From Halobacteriovorax sp. GB3 (GTDB taxonomy: Bacteria; Bdellovibrionota; Bacteriovoracia; Bacteriovoracales; Bacteriovoracaceae), in the NCBI RefSeq assembly GCF_028649655.1, contig NZ_JAQSLN010000003.1:372001-436000 (forward strand): 64,000 bases of DNA, given 5' to 3'. Below, piece after piece: positions 44,234-52,975 of this stretch. The notes under the pieces are model-generated. The model was not told where the DNA came from. It saw nothing but the letters and a program-made list of their open reading frames with translations, and ran no database searches. Numbering within the stretch: the first letter of the stretch is position 1; each line of letters begins with the position of its first letter. Both the position numbers and the translations under genes were made by a program.

Positions 44234-45961
44234 ATGAAGATCGCTATGCTCATTTTTAATATCATTTTCTTTGCTCTTATTACTAAAGATACCCTAGCAA
44301 GTGACTATCCGAAGGCAACGTTAGAATCACCCCGCAGTAGTATGAACTTTTTTCTAAAGACGATGAAAGGCTACAAGACGGGCGACAAAGAAGCGATTAA
44401 TCTGGCAATCAAGGCCCTTTCTAAAAAGGGGCTCGATCCTCAAACAAAAAAGACCACTTTAGAAACAAAAGCGAAAAAGCTTATTCAAACCATCGATAAA
44501 ATTGAGTATGTTGACGTTAAAACAATCCCAAATGAATGGCCGGCCGCCCAGTGGGTTTATAGGAAAAGAAATGTCACACTTGGAGATGAAGATTACCAAG
44601 TGACGATTACTCTTAATAAAGAAGAAGATGAAAAGTGGAGATTTTCACCTGAAACGCTCTCATCGATTGATTACTATGAAAAAGCTCTTAGTGGAAAAAA
44701 TACGGCAAAAGATGTTGTAGAACTTAACGATTTTAAAACAAAGTTTAAGAAGAGTATGCCGGTCTGGACATCAAACAAAAATTTCCTCCTTCTCAATGGC
44801 CAATGGATTGCACTTGGCGTAATTCTCTTTTTGTGTCTTTTAACAGACAAGTTAACAAGGCTATTTATCGCTAATCGAGTTGTTCTTTTTTTAAAGTCCC
44901 GTGGCGTTGCCTTTTCAGCAAAAAAGCAAAACCGCTTAACAGCTCCAATAGGACTCATGGCCTTCTCTGGCCTATGGAGCATACTTGTTCGCCCGCTCGA
45001 GCTTGAAGATCAAATACTGAGTATCTTTTTAAGAATTGGTATTGTCGCCTTTACATTGGGAGCAGTCATTACCGTTCACAATATCGTCGATGTTATTTGT
45101 TTTTATCTAGAGAAAAAAGCAAGAGAGAGTGAAAATAAGTTTGATGACATTCTTGTCCCCCTCATAAGAAAAACGGCTAAGTTTTTTGTTCTAGGCTTTG
45201 GAATCATCTTCATAGGAAATAGTCTAACAATTGATATGAAATCAATCCTAGCGGGGATGGGAATCGGAGGGATTGCCTTCGCCTTAGCCGCTAAAGATAC
45301 GATCTCAAACCTCTTTGGATCATTCACAGTCCTTATTGATAGACCTTTTAGTATTGGCGATTGGGTTGTGATTAATGGCAATGTAGAGGGAACAGTAGAA
45401 GAAGTTGGACTTCGTTCAACCCGCATTCGAACTTTCTACGACTCTTTGATCTCTCTTCCTAACGGAACACTAACGAATGTCCATATCGACAATTATGGAA
45501 AGAGAACCTATCGCCGCTACAGTACGAAAATTTCACTTGAGTACTCGACTCCTGTAGAGAAAATAGAAAGTTTTTGTCAAGGAATTAGAGAATTGATACT
45601 GGCCCACAAGTGGACAAGAAAAGATTATTTTCACGTTTATTTCAACGATATGAACGCAAGTAGCCTCGATGTACTTCTCTATGTTTTCTGGCAAGTACCA
45701 GACTGGTCAGCAGAACTTCAAGAGAGACACCGTCTCTTGCTTGATATTGTTCGACTGGCAAAAGAGCTTGGAGTTAATTTTGCCTTTCCAACGCAAACAG
45801 TTCATTTGTTTAACGAACAAAAGTCAAATGAAGAGCGCGTGTACTCAATAGAAGAAATGGAAAGACTAGCTAAAGAAAAGGCCCATCAACTGAGCGTGAA
45901 CCAATTAACTTCGACTCATGAACAAAGTGGCCAGAATAAGAATTATCAACGTGGACTTTGA
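44234..45961 (+). CDS. MscS-family mechanosensitive channel with N-terminal periplasmic domain
   Basis: A signal peptide (MKIAMLIFNIIFFALITKDTLA) precedes an exported domain of about 170 residues, then four transmembrane helices. The pore-lining and beta domain is recognisable: ILAGMGIGGIAFALAAKDTISNLFGS, LIDRPFSIGDWV, and GTVEEVGLRSTRIRTFYDSLISLPNG (each quoted within its own stretch, about residues 335-415). The cytoplasmic alpha/beta domain follows. Length is 575 aa. These channels release solutes on osmotic downshift; this longer type may have extra sensing through the exported part. AAGGA lies five bases before the ATG. Confidence 0.92.
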   Translation: MKIAMLIFNIIFFALITKDTLASDYPKATLESPRSSMNFFLKTMKGYKTGDKEAINLAIKALSKKGLDPQTKKTTLETKAKKLIQTIDKIEYVDVKTIPNEWPAAQWVYRKRNVTLGDEDYQVTITLNKEEDEKWRFSPETLSSIDYYEKALSGKNTAKDVVELNDFKTKFKKSMPVWTSNKNFLLLNGQWIALGVILFLCLLTDKLTRLFIANRVVLFLKSRGVAFSAKKQNRLTAPIGLMAFSGLWSILVRPLELEDQILSIFLRIGIVAFTLGAVITVHNIVDVICFYLEKKARESENKFDDILVPLIRKTAKFFVLGFGIIFIGNSLTIDMKSILAGMGIGGIAFALAAKDTISNLFGSFTVLIDRPFSIGDWVVINGNVEGTVEEVGLRSTRIRTFYDSLISLPNGTLTNVHIDNYGKRTYRRYSTKISLEYSTPVEKIESFCQGIRELILAHKWTRKDYFHVYFNDMNASSLDVLLYVFWQVPDWSAELQERHRLLLDIVRLAKELGVNFAFPTQTVHLFNEQKSNEERVYSIEEMERLAKEKAHQLSVNQLTSTHEQSGQNKNYQRGL

Positions 45962-46692
45962 GATTCATTGAGAATGGCCCGATAGCGGCCATTTCTTTTT
46001 AACTTTTTAAGACCTTCGTTAAATTGATCGATAATCAGTTTTGCTCGCGGATTTTTCTTTGAAACCATTAAGTAAACGAAATCATCTTTAACTTTATCCT
46101 TTAAAAAAGAAAATTTATCCAAATCACCATAGAGATTTCGAATAATATATTTTGCAAATGTAATATTAAGATTGATAAGATCAACCCTCTTTGCGGCCAA
46201 AAGCCTAAAGCACGTTTCAACATCTGAGGTTCTCGTCAATAAGAGCTGGTACTTCTCAACTTCTTCTTGTACTTGTTCAATATTCCAACCGAGAGGATGA
46301 CAGATTACTTTACCTTTCCAATTTTTCTCTTTTTGAAAATCCTTCTCCATTTCCTTCACAGTAATAAAGTGCAACTTACCTTTGTGTAGTATATCGGAAT
46401 AAAAAAAACGCTCTTCTCTCGAGCGGTTTTTAGCATAGGGAAAAGTTGCATCAAACATGGCCTGTTCTGTTTCATAACTTGCTCTTTTCCAAGGAGCAAA
46501 GTTGACCTTTTTAACCTCAACCCCTTTCGCTTCAAAAGATTCAATAACAACCTTAGTTAGGAGTCCGTTCTCACTTAGATGAGCACTCGTAAAAGGAGAA
46601 TATTCGCCAGTAATAAGCCTGACAGAGTTCTCCTCACAGAAGCTCGATACATGGAAAAAGAAAAGGGCGAACAAAAGAAAGACTTTCGCCAT
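45946..46692 (-). CDS. periplasmic solute-binding protein (amino-acid type, SBP_bac_3-like)
   Basis: A signal peptide (MAKVFLLFALFFFHVSSFC) is followed by a two-lobed binding protein: VRLITGEYSPFT, WKRASYETEQAMFDATFPYAK, and C-terminal DDFVYLMVSKKNP and GLKKLKRNGRYRAIL. The pattern is that of PBP-like domains in amino-acid ABC transport and sensing. No permease or ATPase genes are next to it, so it may act as a stand-alone sensor or use a distant transporter. The 3' end overlaps the convergent mscS gene by 16 bases. Confidence 0.86.
   Translation of the reverse strand: MAKVFLLFALFFFHVSSFCEENSVRLITGEYSPFTSAHLSENGLLTKVVIESFEAKGVEVKKVNFAPWKRASYETEQAMFDATFPYAKNRSREERFFYSDILHKGKLHFITVKEMEKDFQKEKNWKGKVICHPLGWNIEQVQEEVEKYQLLLTRTSDVETCFRLLAAKRVDLINLNITFAKYIIRNLYGDLDKFSFLKDKVKDDFVYLMVSKKNPRAKLIIDQFNEGLKKLKRNGRYRAILNESQSPR
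45973..46000 (+). terminator. terminator of the MscS gene inside the neighbouring gene
   Basis: AATGGCC, a seven-base loop and GGCCATT, followed by TCTTTTT. It lies within the last codons of the convergent binding-protein gene. Confidence 0.75.
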
Positions 46693-46818
46693 AGATACTC
46701 CTCAGTTCACTACTATTATAATGAACTGAGGAAATTGTATTTTTTTAATTTTATCTAAAGGAGAAAGCTAAAGAATAATTCGATAACATTCTAAAAATAG
46801 GGGGAAAGAAAAGATGTC

Positions 46819-48231
46819 CTATTTCTTGTATCCAAAGAGATTCATCTCTTTAACAGTTTTTACAACAGTTTCTGGCACCATTTTCTCCCAAGCCGTATCC
46901 CCTTGCTCAATCATAGAAAGAACACGACGTGACCAAATCGCCGAATACTCAGGGTTGTAATCCTTGATATCCTCGATAAATTTATTGGCCAATAGATAAT
47001 CAACGATACCTTGCAACTTAGAATCATATTTAACTGAATCTAATTTTCTAATCTCATTTTTATCATCATCCATAACCGGATATATATAAAGCCTTGTCGT
47101 ATGGCCAAAAAGTGCCCCAAGAGCTCCTAAAATACCTGTCGGGCTATCTTCATAACGTTTGAGATCAAGGATCTCTTCAACATTAAAAATACCTGTTACA
47201 AAAGCTATTTTCTTGCGACTGTACTTAGAAAGATATTCATTGAGGGCAAAGTAGTTATCAAAACTTGTAATAAGAACTTTTTTACCAAGTGCAGAGAGAA
47301 GATCAACTCGAGCAAGAAAGTCATCATTGTCGACTTCCCCACGCTCAATTAATTTAGACATACTGATCTCAGGAAGAACGAGAACTTTATCACGCTCTTG
47401 TTTATCAAGAGATTTTTCAAACTTCTCAAGACCGCTGCGGAGCATGTCCATATTAACGTGTGTAGGCGGCCTGAACGAACCTCTTAGAACACAGAGATTC
47501 TTTTTATAAATTTCATCTGTTGCTTGAAGAACACGGCCTTGCTCATCGAACATGATGGCCTTGCAGAATTTCTTTTTAACTAACTCTAATGCGAGAAGTC
47601 TCGAATCGATTCCTTTAAAAGCATCTCCTCTCACTCGAATCATATCAATACGAATTCTTCTCGTACTTAGTCCATCCATTAAAGATGAAATAAAGGCCTT
47701 AGAATTGTCGATATGACGAAAACAAGCATAGATAAGATTGACACCGATGATCCCAAGGGCCTCTTGTTGTTGAATATTTTCTTGGTCACGCATACGAACG
47801 TGTAGAATAACTTCTGAGAAATCGGCCTTCGCTTTATGCTGAAAGCGAACACCTAGCCAACCGTGACACTCGCCCTTTCCGCTAAAAGATTTAGCTGCAA
47901 CAGTATTAGCAAAAGCAAAAAACTGTGTACTCTCATCACGAACTTCTCCAAGTCGATTAATGATCTGATCATACTCACGATCGAGCATACGCACCAGTCG
48001 ATCCTCACAAACATAGCGACCACTCTTTTCTTTGCCATAAATTGAGTCACTCACAACCATATCATAGGCAGAGATCGTCTTTGCAATCGTTCCCGCAGCT
48101 GCTCCCGCCTGAAAAAAATGGCGAGCAACCTCTTGCCCGGCACCGATTTCAGCGAGGTTCCCATATATGTGGTGATCGAGATTGATTTCTAAGGCCTTTT
48201 GCTTGGCCGTTAAGATTTGGCAAAAACTCAT
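46819..48231 (-). CDS. conserved uncharacterised protein, 470 aa
   Basis: The N-terminal block INLDHHIYGNLAEIGAGQEVARHFFQAG continuing into AAAGTIAKTISAYDM (about residues 17-58) is one I associate with a widespread conserved bacterial protein, often given misleading names such as nicotinate-nucleotide adenylyltransferase or TonB-dependent receptor. There is no signal peptide. I see no catalytic motif that settles its function. AAGGA is 8 bases before the ATG. It stands alone between the binding-protein gene (126 bases away) and a 273-base intergenic region. Confidence 0.82.
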   Translation of the reverse strand: MSFCQILTAKQKALEINLDHHIYGNLAEIGAGQEVARHFFQAGAAAGTIAKTISAYDMVVSDSIYGKEKSGRYVCEDRLVRMLDREYDQIINRLGEVRDESTQFFAFANTVAAKSFSGKGECHGWLGVRFQHKAKADFSEVILHVRMRDQENIQQQEALGIIGVNLIYACFRHIDNSKAFISSLMDGLSTRRIRIDMIRVRGDAFKGIDSRLLALELVKKKFCKAIMFDEQGRVLQATDEIYKKNLCVLRGSFRPPTHVNMDMLRSGLEKFEKSLDKQERDKVLVLPEISMSKLIERGEVDNDDFLARVDLLSALGKKVLITSFDNYFALNEYLSKYSRKKIAFVTGIFNVEEILDLKRYEDSPTGILGALGALFGHTTRLYIYPVMDDDKNEIRKLDSVKYDSKLQGIVDYLLANKFIEDIKDYNPEYSAIWSRRVLSMIEQGDTAWEKMVPETVVKTVKEMNLFGYKK

Positions 48232-48445
48232 AGAGTCATCCTTAAGCTAACAAGTTGAAAAGAGACATTCTAACAGTATTTTAACCGCCCTAAAAAGGCG
48301 CAAAGCAGGAGCTAGAAAAACTTACTCTTTTATCGTTATATGGTGAACCTATCGGCAAAAAGAAGAAATAAATAAAAAAAAGAGAGAAAAATGAATATAA
48401 CACCCCGAATCTATGTAAACTTCTTGTCAATTATAACTAAGCTCA

Positions 48446-48475
48446 TTGGTTAATTTTGTCGAAAAGGGTTATAAT
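48446..48475 (+). promoter_or_regulatory. promoter of the 51-aa membrane protein gene
   Basis: TTGGTT, an 18-base spacer and a perfect TATAAT, about 30 bases before the ATG at 48505. Confidence 0.6.
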
Positions 48476-48504
48476 GAAAGTGGGAAATATGGTGGAGGTG
48501 CCCT

Positions 48505-48660
48505 ATGATTCAAGTATTCGACGCTCCTTATGTGCTACTAGCACTCTTAGCGGCTTTAGCAGGCTTAGCAAGTCTAGGGCAACAGCGAAGACTAAAAAAG
48601 AAGTATGTCCCAATTAGAATTGATGACAATAAAAACAATCAAAACAAAAGGCCACTTTAA
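48505..48660 (+). CDS. small single-pass membrane protein, 51 aa
   Basis: A short frame of 52 codons starts MIQVFDAPYVLLALLAALAG and ends NKRPL. It has one hydrophobic segment (about residues 8-24) followed by a basic stretch QQRRLKKKY, so the C-terminus should be cytoplasmic by the positive-inside rule. The support is unusually complete: TATAAT promoter upstream, GGAGG 6 bases before the ATG, and a strong terminator whose stem begins inside the last codons. No partner gene is obvious. No family is recognised. Confidence 0.82.
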   Translation: MIQVFDAPYVLLALLAALAGLASLGQQRRLKKKYVPIRIDDNKNNQNKRPL

Positions 48661-48677
48661 CAGTGGCCTTTTTTTAT
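48646..48677 (+). terminator. strong terminator of the 51-aa gene
   Basis: AAAAGGCCACT, the loop TTAAC and AGTGGCCTTTTT, followed by more Ts. The stem includes the gene's stop codon region and a GGCC core. It also separates this gene from the convergent gene ending at 48685. Confidence 0.93.
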
Positions 48678-48684
48678 GTCTTAA

Positions 48685-49071
48685 TTACTCATTGAAAAGT
48701 AGGTAAGCTTCAAGGATATCAAAATCACTAAGCTCCTGCTCAGGATTTAATTCTCTTGTTTGCTCAACAAATTCTTGAAGTTCTGGAGATAGATCAGCAT
48801 CCATTCCCTGTCCTTCCATAGCTAGTGCCATTGCAATTTCACTATCGACGTAATCTTTCTTATATCCGTTGTTAAGAATATCAGATGTTAGAAGAATCGC
48901 AGTTGAAGCAATAAGACCATCAAAGAAACCATCATCGTATTGTCCACCACGATCAGATCCACGACAAACTCTTACAGTTTCACCGTAACGATTTACTCTT
49001 GTACGACAAGTTCTTGCCATTGCATCAACACATGTTACTAAAACGATTGCTGCTAAAACTAACTTTTTCAT
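48685..49071 (-). CDS. secreted hypothetical protein, 128 aa
   Basis: The ATG at 49071 with AAGGGAG upstream gives a signal peptide (MKKLVLAAIVLVTCVDAMA). Two cysteines flank a basic loop (RTCRTRVNRYGETVRVCRGS), and the C-terminal half is acidic (about residues 85-128). This opposite-charge arrangement suggests a binding or scaffold role, but there is no recognised domain. It starts 16 bases after the stop of the large DUF4105-type gene on the same strand and is probably expressed with it. Confidence 0.82.
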   Translation of the reverse strand: MKKLVLAAIVLVTCVDAMARTCRTRVNRYGETVRVCRGSDRGGQYDDGFFDGLIASTAILLTSDILNNGYKKDYVDSEIAMALAMEGQGMDADLSPELQEFVEQTRELNPEQELSDFDILEAYLLFNE

Positions 49072-49087
49072 AAAACTCTCCCTTTGA

Positions 49088-50974
49088 TTAATGTGCACTT
49101 GTTAGTGCCTCTTTAATAGTTGCGCTTAAAGATTTAGATTCCTCTAATCTCGTATATCTTTCTTCAAATAAATCTGTAAAAATATCTTTCATTGTTTCAT
49201 TTAATTCAACTAATCGAGCCTCGGCCTCGAGAACAACTTCCGGAACTTGATCATCAGATAATTGCTCATCAGAATCATTACTTTGAAGGATTCCATAACC
49301 ACTTTGCCCCACACCTGTTTCAAAGAGGATAATATTTTTAAGACGAACGATTTCCTGAAAAATATCAGCTGAAGACTCATCCAATAAATTGATTGAGGTT
49401 TCTTTTTGAATTTCTTCTAAAATCCTATTGGACTCTAAGTGGTGGGCCTGCATTTCAACGGGAAGCATACTAAGAAGAACTTTTCTCGAAGGATTTGCCT
49501 CTATAAGATTAGAGAGAACTTCTTTTCTCTGCTCTAATGAGAGCTCTAAGTATTCGTCGACAGTTTTCAAACGATCATAATAAGTCATCTCTCGTGACTT
49601 CTCTCCACCAGTTCGTCTTGTCTTTTTAACTTTGAAGTAACGTGGATAGCGATTATAAACATACTTGTAGCTTTTAGAGAGTGGTTCAAGAAAGCTTGGA
49701 TAAAAAAGACCATGCTTTCTTGCATAACTTCTATCTTCTAAAACACTTGAATCAACAAGATTTTTCTTTTTTAAATACTTGAGAATTGATTTTGGACTTA
49801 AAACATTTTTCTCATACATCCACTTATAGTTGAAGGCAACTTGAAGAAGCCGAAAGGCTTCATCTGCACAATTATTAGTGAAGAAGTAATACTTCCCTGC
49901 ATATTCCCAATAAATACGAACAAAGTGATCAATGAAACGGTCGCGTTGCACTTTGTTAAATTGGAGAGGGTAACTTTCTAAATTTCTAAACTCTTCCCTA
50001 TTATATTGCATCTTCATGCTAACAAGGTCACTAACGAGAAGTCTCGATTGGTACTTTCCAAAAATTCCTTTATAGAGATTTAGTTTTACATTAACGTTTT
50101 CGGCAAGGAATCCAAGAACAACACTCTTTCCTCTTCTTCTACAAGTATCGAGATCAACAGAGGGATCACATAGAAGAATTTTAAACATCGCATGTCCAAA
50201 GCGGCTATAAATAGCACTTCCCTCACTTGCAAAGAGGTAGTGAATCTCTCGAACTTTTGACTTGTCGATTTCGACGATTTCATTAGATCGAGTATCGGTC
50301 ATTGAAACTTGATAAACAGATTTTTCACAGGAAACATTTGATGGATTAAAATTGAAGTGGTCACGAAAAAAGCGATAGAGATTAGGCCTTCGACACTTAT
50401 ATGAGGAATCCAGGATAAAGTACTCAAAATTCACAGCTGCGAACTCTCTTCTATTTTCATATTCGTAGCGATCCATAGAGCGCTTAGCAAAGTGATTGAA
50501 GTTCTTTTTTCCCTTCTTATTCCAAAAACCAAGAGAAAGAAGAGTTGGATTATTCTCTAAACGAACACTCTTGGCCTTTCTTAAATCATAGTAATGAAAG
50601 AGCTCGTGAATAAGAGTGGCCTTTAAAGTCTTTTCAAAAGTTTTGTGTTTACAAGAAAAGTCTTCACTATCCTCACTTTCCTCTATAGAGCTTTCAAAAA
50701 GAGCACGATCGATTAAAATCGTATTTCCTTCATAGTACCCATAATTATAAGGAAGATTATCACAAGGAGTATTTAGTGCACGTTGGTTGAGCGTGCTAAG
50801 TTCGATGCGAAGAGAGCTTTTTGAGATCGTCCTTTGCATGGATTCGGGCATAACTTTCAAAATATCATCGACTGCATCTTTCAATAAATCTGATTTTGTT
50901 ACAAAGGCAAAGCTACTTTGAGCTCCAAAGACAAAACAGAGACAGAGAAAAATGAGTTGCTGAATTCTAAGCAT
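49088..50974 (-). CDS. exported DUF4105/Lnb-like protein with an HExxH motif
   Basis: A signal peptide (about residues 1-23, ending QSSFAF) precedes an N-terminal region with His123-Glu124-Leu-Phe-His127 in TLIHELFHYYD, the zinc-metalloprotease motif. From about residue 240 come SEGSAIYSRFGHAMFKI and YFFTNNCADEAFRLL, the hallmark Gly-His and Asn-Cys motifs of DUF4105, a papain-like family that includes the Lnb lipoprotein acyltransferase domain. The C-terminal 200 residues are charged and helical. Two possible active sites in one 628-aa envelope protein is notable. Which reaction it catalyses is unknown. Confidence 0.85.
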   Translation of the reverse strand: MLRIQQLIFLCLCFVFGAQSSFAFVTKSDLLKDAVDDILKVMPESMQRTISKSSLRIELSTLNQRALNTPCDNLPYNYGYYEGNTILIDRALFESSIEESEDSEDFSCKHKTFEKTLKATLIHELFHYYDLRKAKSVRLENNPTLLSLGFWNKKGKKNFNHFAKRSMDRYEYENRREFAAVNFEYFILDSSYKCRRPNLYRFFRDHFNFNPSNVSCEKSVYQVSMTDTRSNEIVEIDKSKVREIHYLFASEGSAIYSRFGHAMFKILLCDPSVDLDTCRRRGKSVVLGFLAENVNVKLNLYKGIFGKYQSRLLVSDLVSMKMQYNREEFRNLESYPLQFNKVQRDRFIDHFVRIYWEYAGKYYFFTNNCADEAFRLLQVAFNYKWMYEKNVLSPKSILKYLKKKNLVDSSVLEDRSYARKHGLFYPSFLEPLSKSYKYVYNRYPRYFKVKKTRRTGGEKSREMTYYDRLKTVDEYLELSLEQRKEVLSNLIEANPSRKVLLSMLPVEMQAHHLESNRILEEIQKETSINLLDESSADIFQEIVRLKNIILFETGVGQSGYGILQSNDSDEQLSDDQVPEVVLEAEARLVELNETMKDIFTDLFEERYTRLEESKSLSATIKEALTSAH

Positions 50975-51080
50975 GTTTTTACCAACTTAAATATTACTAA
51001 GACAGTTTTATTTACCTAAACTGAAACGCTTCATTAAGTTAGATGTGAATTTTTTACAGAGAATGAGAGAAGATGTAAGA

Positions 51081-51100
51081 ACTGGCCATTTCTGGCCAGT
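51081..51100 (-). terminator. hairpin after hemB
   Basis: On the minus strand ACTGGCCA-GAAA-TGGCCAGT is a perfect 8-bp stem closed by a stable GAAA tetraloop, then TCTTAC. The T tract is poor but the hairpin is strong. Confidence 0.65.
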
Positions 51101-51108
51101 ATTCTTAT

Positions 51109-52089
51109 TTATTGTTTTTGAATAAGGGTTGCCATTTCTTTAGCAAAGTATGTGAGAATCATGTCACAACCGGCGCGCTTAAAGCTTGTAAGCATTTCAA
51201 CCATGATCGCTTCACCATCTAGCCAACCTCTTTCACTGGCGGCCTTAACCATTGAGTACTCACCTGAAACATTATAAGCAGCAATTGGAAGAGTCGTTGT
51301 CTGAGACATTTCTTTGATGATATCTAAATAACTAATCCCAGGCTTGACCATAAGAATGTCCGCCCCCTCAGATTCATCAAGAGCAGTTTCTCTAATGGCC
51401 TCACGAGAATTTGAAAAATCCATTTGATAAGTCTTCTTATCTCCGGCCTTAGGTGCACTATCAAGTGCATCACGAAAAGGTCCATAAAAACTTGAAGCAT
51501 ACTTAGCTGTATAACTCATAATCGCAACATCGCTATGACCATTGTCATCTAGTGCATCACGAATATAGGCCACTCGACCATCCATCATATCACTTGGACC
51601 AACAATATCAGAACCGGCCTGAGCTTGATTGATACTCATATTGGCAAGGATCTCTAGAGTTTCATCGTTTTTAATAATTCCCGTTTGAGGACAAACAATT
51701 CCATCGTGTCCATCACTTGAGTATGGATCCATGGCCACATCTGTCATAACAAGCATATCCGGAAGAGCATTCTTAATATCACGAATAGTCATCTGCAGAA
51801 GACCATCTGGATTCATGGCCTCACTGGCCATACTATCTTTTTTACGCTCATCAATAGCTGGAAAAAGAGAAACACATGGAATCCCCAGCTCATAGAGGGC
51901 CTTGGCCTCTTTAACAATGAGATCTCTTGTGAGCCTTGCATAACCAGGCATTGACTCAATTTCTAGACGTTGATTAGAGCCTTCCATAATAAATAAAGGG
52001 GCAATGAGATCATTAGGTGTAACAAGGTTTTCTCTTACCAGTGAACGAATCGCTTCACTCTTACGATTTCTTCTTGGACGATACATCAT
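51109..52089 (-). CDS. hemB: delta-aminolevulinic acid dehydratase
   Basis: HemB joins two 5-aminolevulinate molecules to porphobilinogen in haem synthesis. The two Schiff-base lysines are Lys196 (MSYTAKYASSFYGPFRDA) and Lys249 (LMVKPG). The metal site reads MTDVAMDPYSSDGHDG, with Asp instead of the three cysteines of zinc enzymes, so this is the Mg-dependent class. The 326-aa length is typical. The ATG overlaps the sufE stop by one base (TAATG), so the two are translationally coupled. Confidence 0.96.
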   Translation of the reverse strand: MMYRPRRNRKSEAIRSLVRENLVTPNDLIAPLFIMEGSNQRLEIESMPGYARLTRDLIVKEAKALYELGIPCVSLFPAIDERKKDSMASEAMNPDGLLQMTIRDIKNALPDMLVMTDVAMDPYSSDGHDGIVCPQTGIIKNDETLEILANMSINQAQAGSDIVGPSDMMDGRVAYIRDALDDNGHSDVAIMSYTAKYASSFYGPFRDALDSAPKAGDKKTYQMDFSNSREAIRETALDESEGADILMVKPGISYLDIIKEMSQTTTLPIAAYNVSGEYSMVKAASERGWLDGEAIMVEMLTSFKRAGCDMILTYFAKEMATLIQKQ

Positions 52090-52523
52090 TACGCCATCCC
52101 CATTTTAATTTTTGTTTGAAAGGCCAAAGCATACATAGAAATTTGTTTAACCATGCTCGAGAGTCCATTGGCACGACTCATAGAAAGGTGCTGGCGAAGT
52201 CCAATCGTATCGAGAAAATCAGGCTTTGTTTGTAGCACTTCTTCAGGTGTTGAATTCGAGTACACTTGAACGAGAATTGAAACAATCCCCTTTACAATGG
52301 CCGCATCACTGTCGGCCGAGAAAGTAATTTTTCCCTCATTTAATTCTGCGAAAAGCCAAACTTGCGATTGGCAACCTTTAACTTTATTTGCTTCGTTTTT
52401 AAGCTCTTCATCCATAGGAGCGAGCTCTTTACCAAGACCAATAATATATTTATAGCGATCTTCCCAATCATCAAATTTAGAAAAATCACTGATTAAGTTC
52501 TCGACGCGCTGATTGATATCCAT
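52089..52523 (-). CDS. sufE: cysteine desulfuration protein SufE
   Basis: SufE takes persulfide sulfur from the SufS desulfurase for Fe-S cluster assembly. The acceptor Cys51 lies in VKGCQSQVW, at the same position as in E. coli SufE, and the C-terminal LSMSRANGLSSMV matches the family. Length is 144 aa. No sufS or sufBCD is adjacent. Pairing with hemB may simply link iron-dependent cofactor pathways. AAGGG precedes the ATG. Confidence 0.94.
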   Translation of the reverse strand: MDINQRVENLISDFSKFDDWEDRYKYIIGLGKELAPMDEELKNEANKVKGCQSQVWLFAELNEGKITFSADSDAAIVKGIVSILVQVYSNSTPEEVLQTKPDFLDTIGLRQHLSMSRANGLSSMVKQISMYALAFQTKIKMGMA

Positions 52524-52556
52524 AACTATCCCTTATCTATAAATTGATTCTTCGAC

Positions 52557-52584
52557 CATATACTAAAAGGTCTTTGGTTATCAA
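52557..52584 (-). promoter_or_regulatory. candidate sufE-hemB promoter
   Basis: Minus-strand TTGATA, a 16-base spacer and TATATG, about 35-60 bases before the sufE ATG. Confidence 0.4.
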
Positions 52585-52702
52585 GGTTTAGGCCCTATTT
52601 TTCTCCCCAGAAACGACACTTTTTTTCTAGAAAGCATCTTCCCTTTTTCACACATTTAGAGCTATACTCAATAAAAATATCTTTTAAAAAGGCACGGAAA
52701 AT

Positions 52703-52951
52703 ATGTTAGTTGATTTTGATATTGATAAATTCTCTGGAAAATATCTCATTAAGTTCAATCTCGATCAATTTAAGGGTGAAGCCGATTACAAAATGGCCAT
52801 TACAATCGTTACTTGTGTTTCTCTAGACTACGATCTAGATCCAGAAATTGAGGTGGGAGATATCCAAGATATCTGCGACAAAACGGAAGAGCTTGGAAAA
52901 GATGTCTTTACATTTGAAATTGGTGACGATGGAATTGAAGTCGACATTTAG
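52703..52951 (+). CDS. small acidic hypothetical protein, 82 aa
   Basis: The product is strongly acidic (about 24 Asp/Glu against about 10 Lys/Arg) and alternates short strand-like and helix-like stretches (YLIKFNLDQFKGEADYK, VFTFEIGDDGIEVDI). Two cysteines are present. There is no signal peptide. A TATACT -10-like box lies about 35 bases upstream without a good -35. A perfect hairpin spans its stop codon. No family is recognised. Confidence 0.75.
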   Translation: MLVDFDIDKFSGKYLIKFNLDQFKGEADYKMAITIVTCVSLDYDLDPEIEVGDIQDICDKTEELGKDVFTFEIGDDGIEVDI

Positions 52952-52959
52952 TCGACTTC
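52937..52959 (+). terminator. perfect hairpin across a stop codon, no T tract
   Basis: GAAGTCGAC-ATTTA-GTCGACTTC is a 9-bp perfect stem. The stop codon of the 82-aa gene lies at the loop and right arm. It may limit read-through toward the convergent cpaF gene or protect the mRNA end. Confidence 0.5.
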
Positions 52960-52975
52960 GTCAATATGTCTAGCT

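Noticed and set aside
48391-48452. Very short peptide frame (MNITPRIYVNFL and on) before the 51-aa gene
   Set aside because: It has only about 17 codons, overlaps the promoter of the next gene and has a poor ribosome site.
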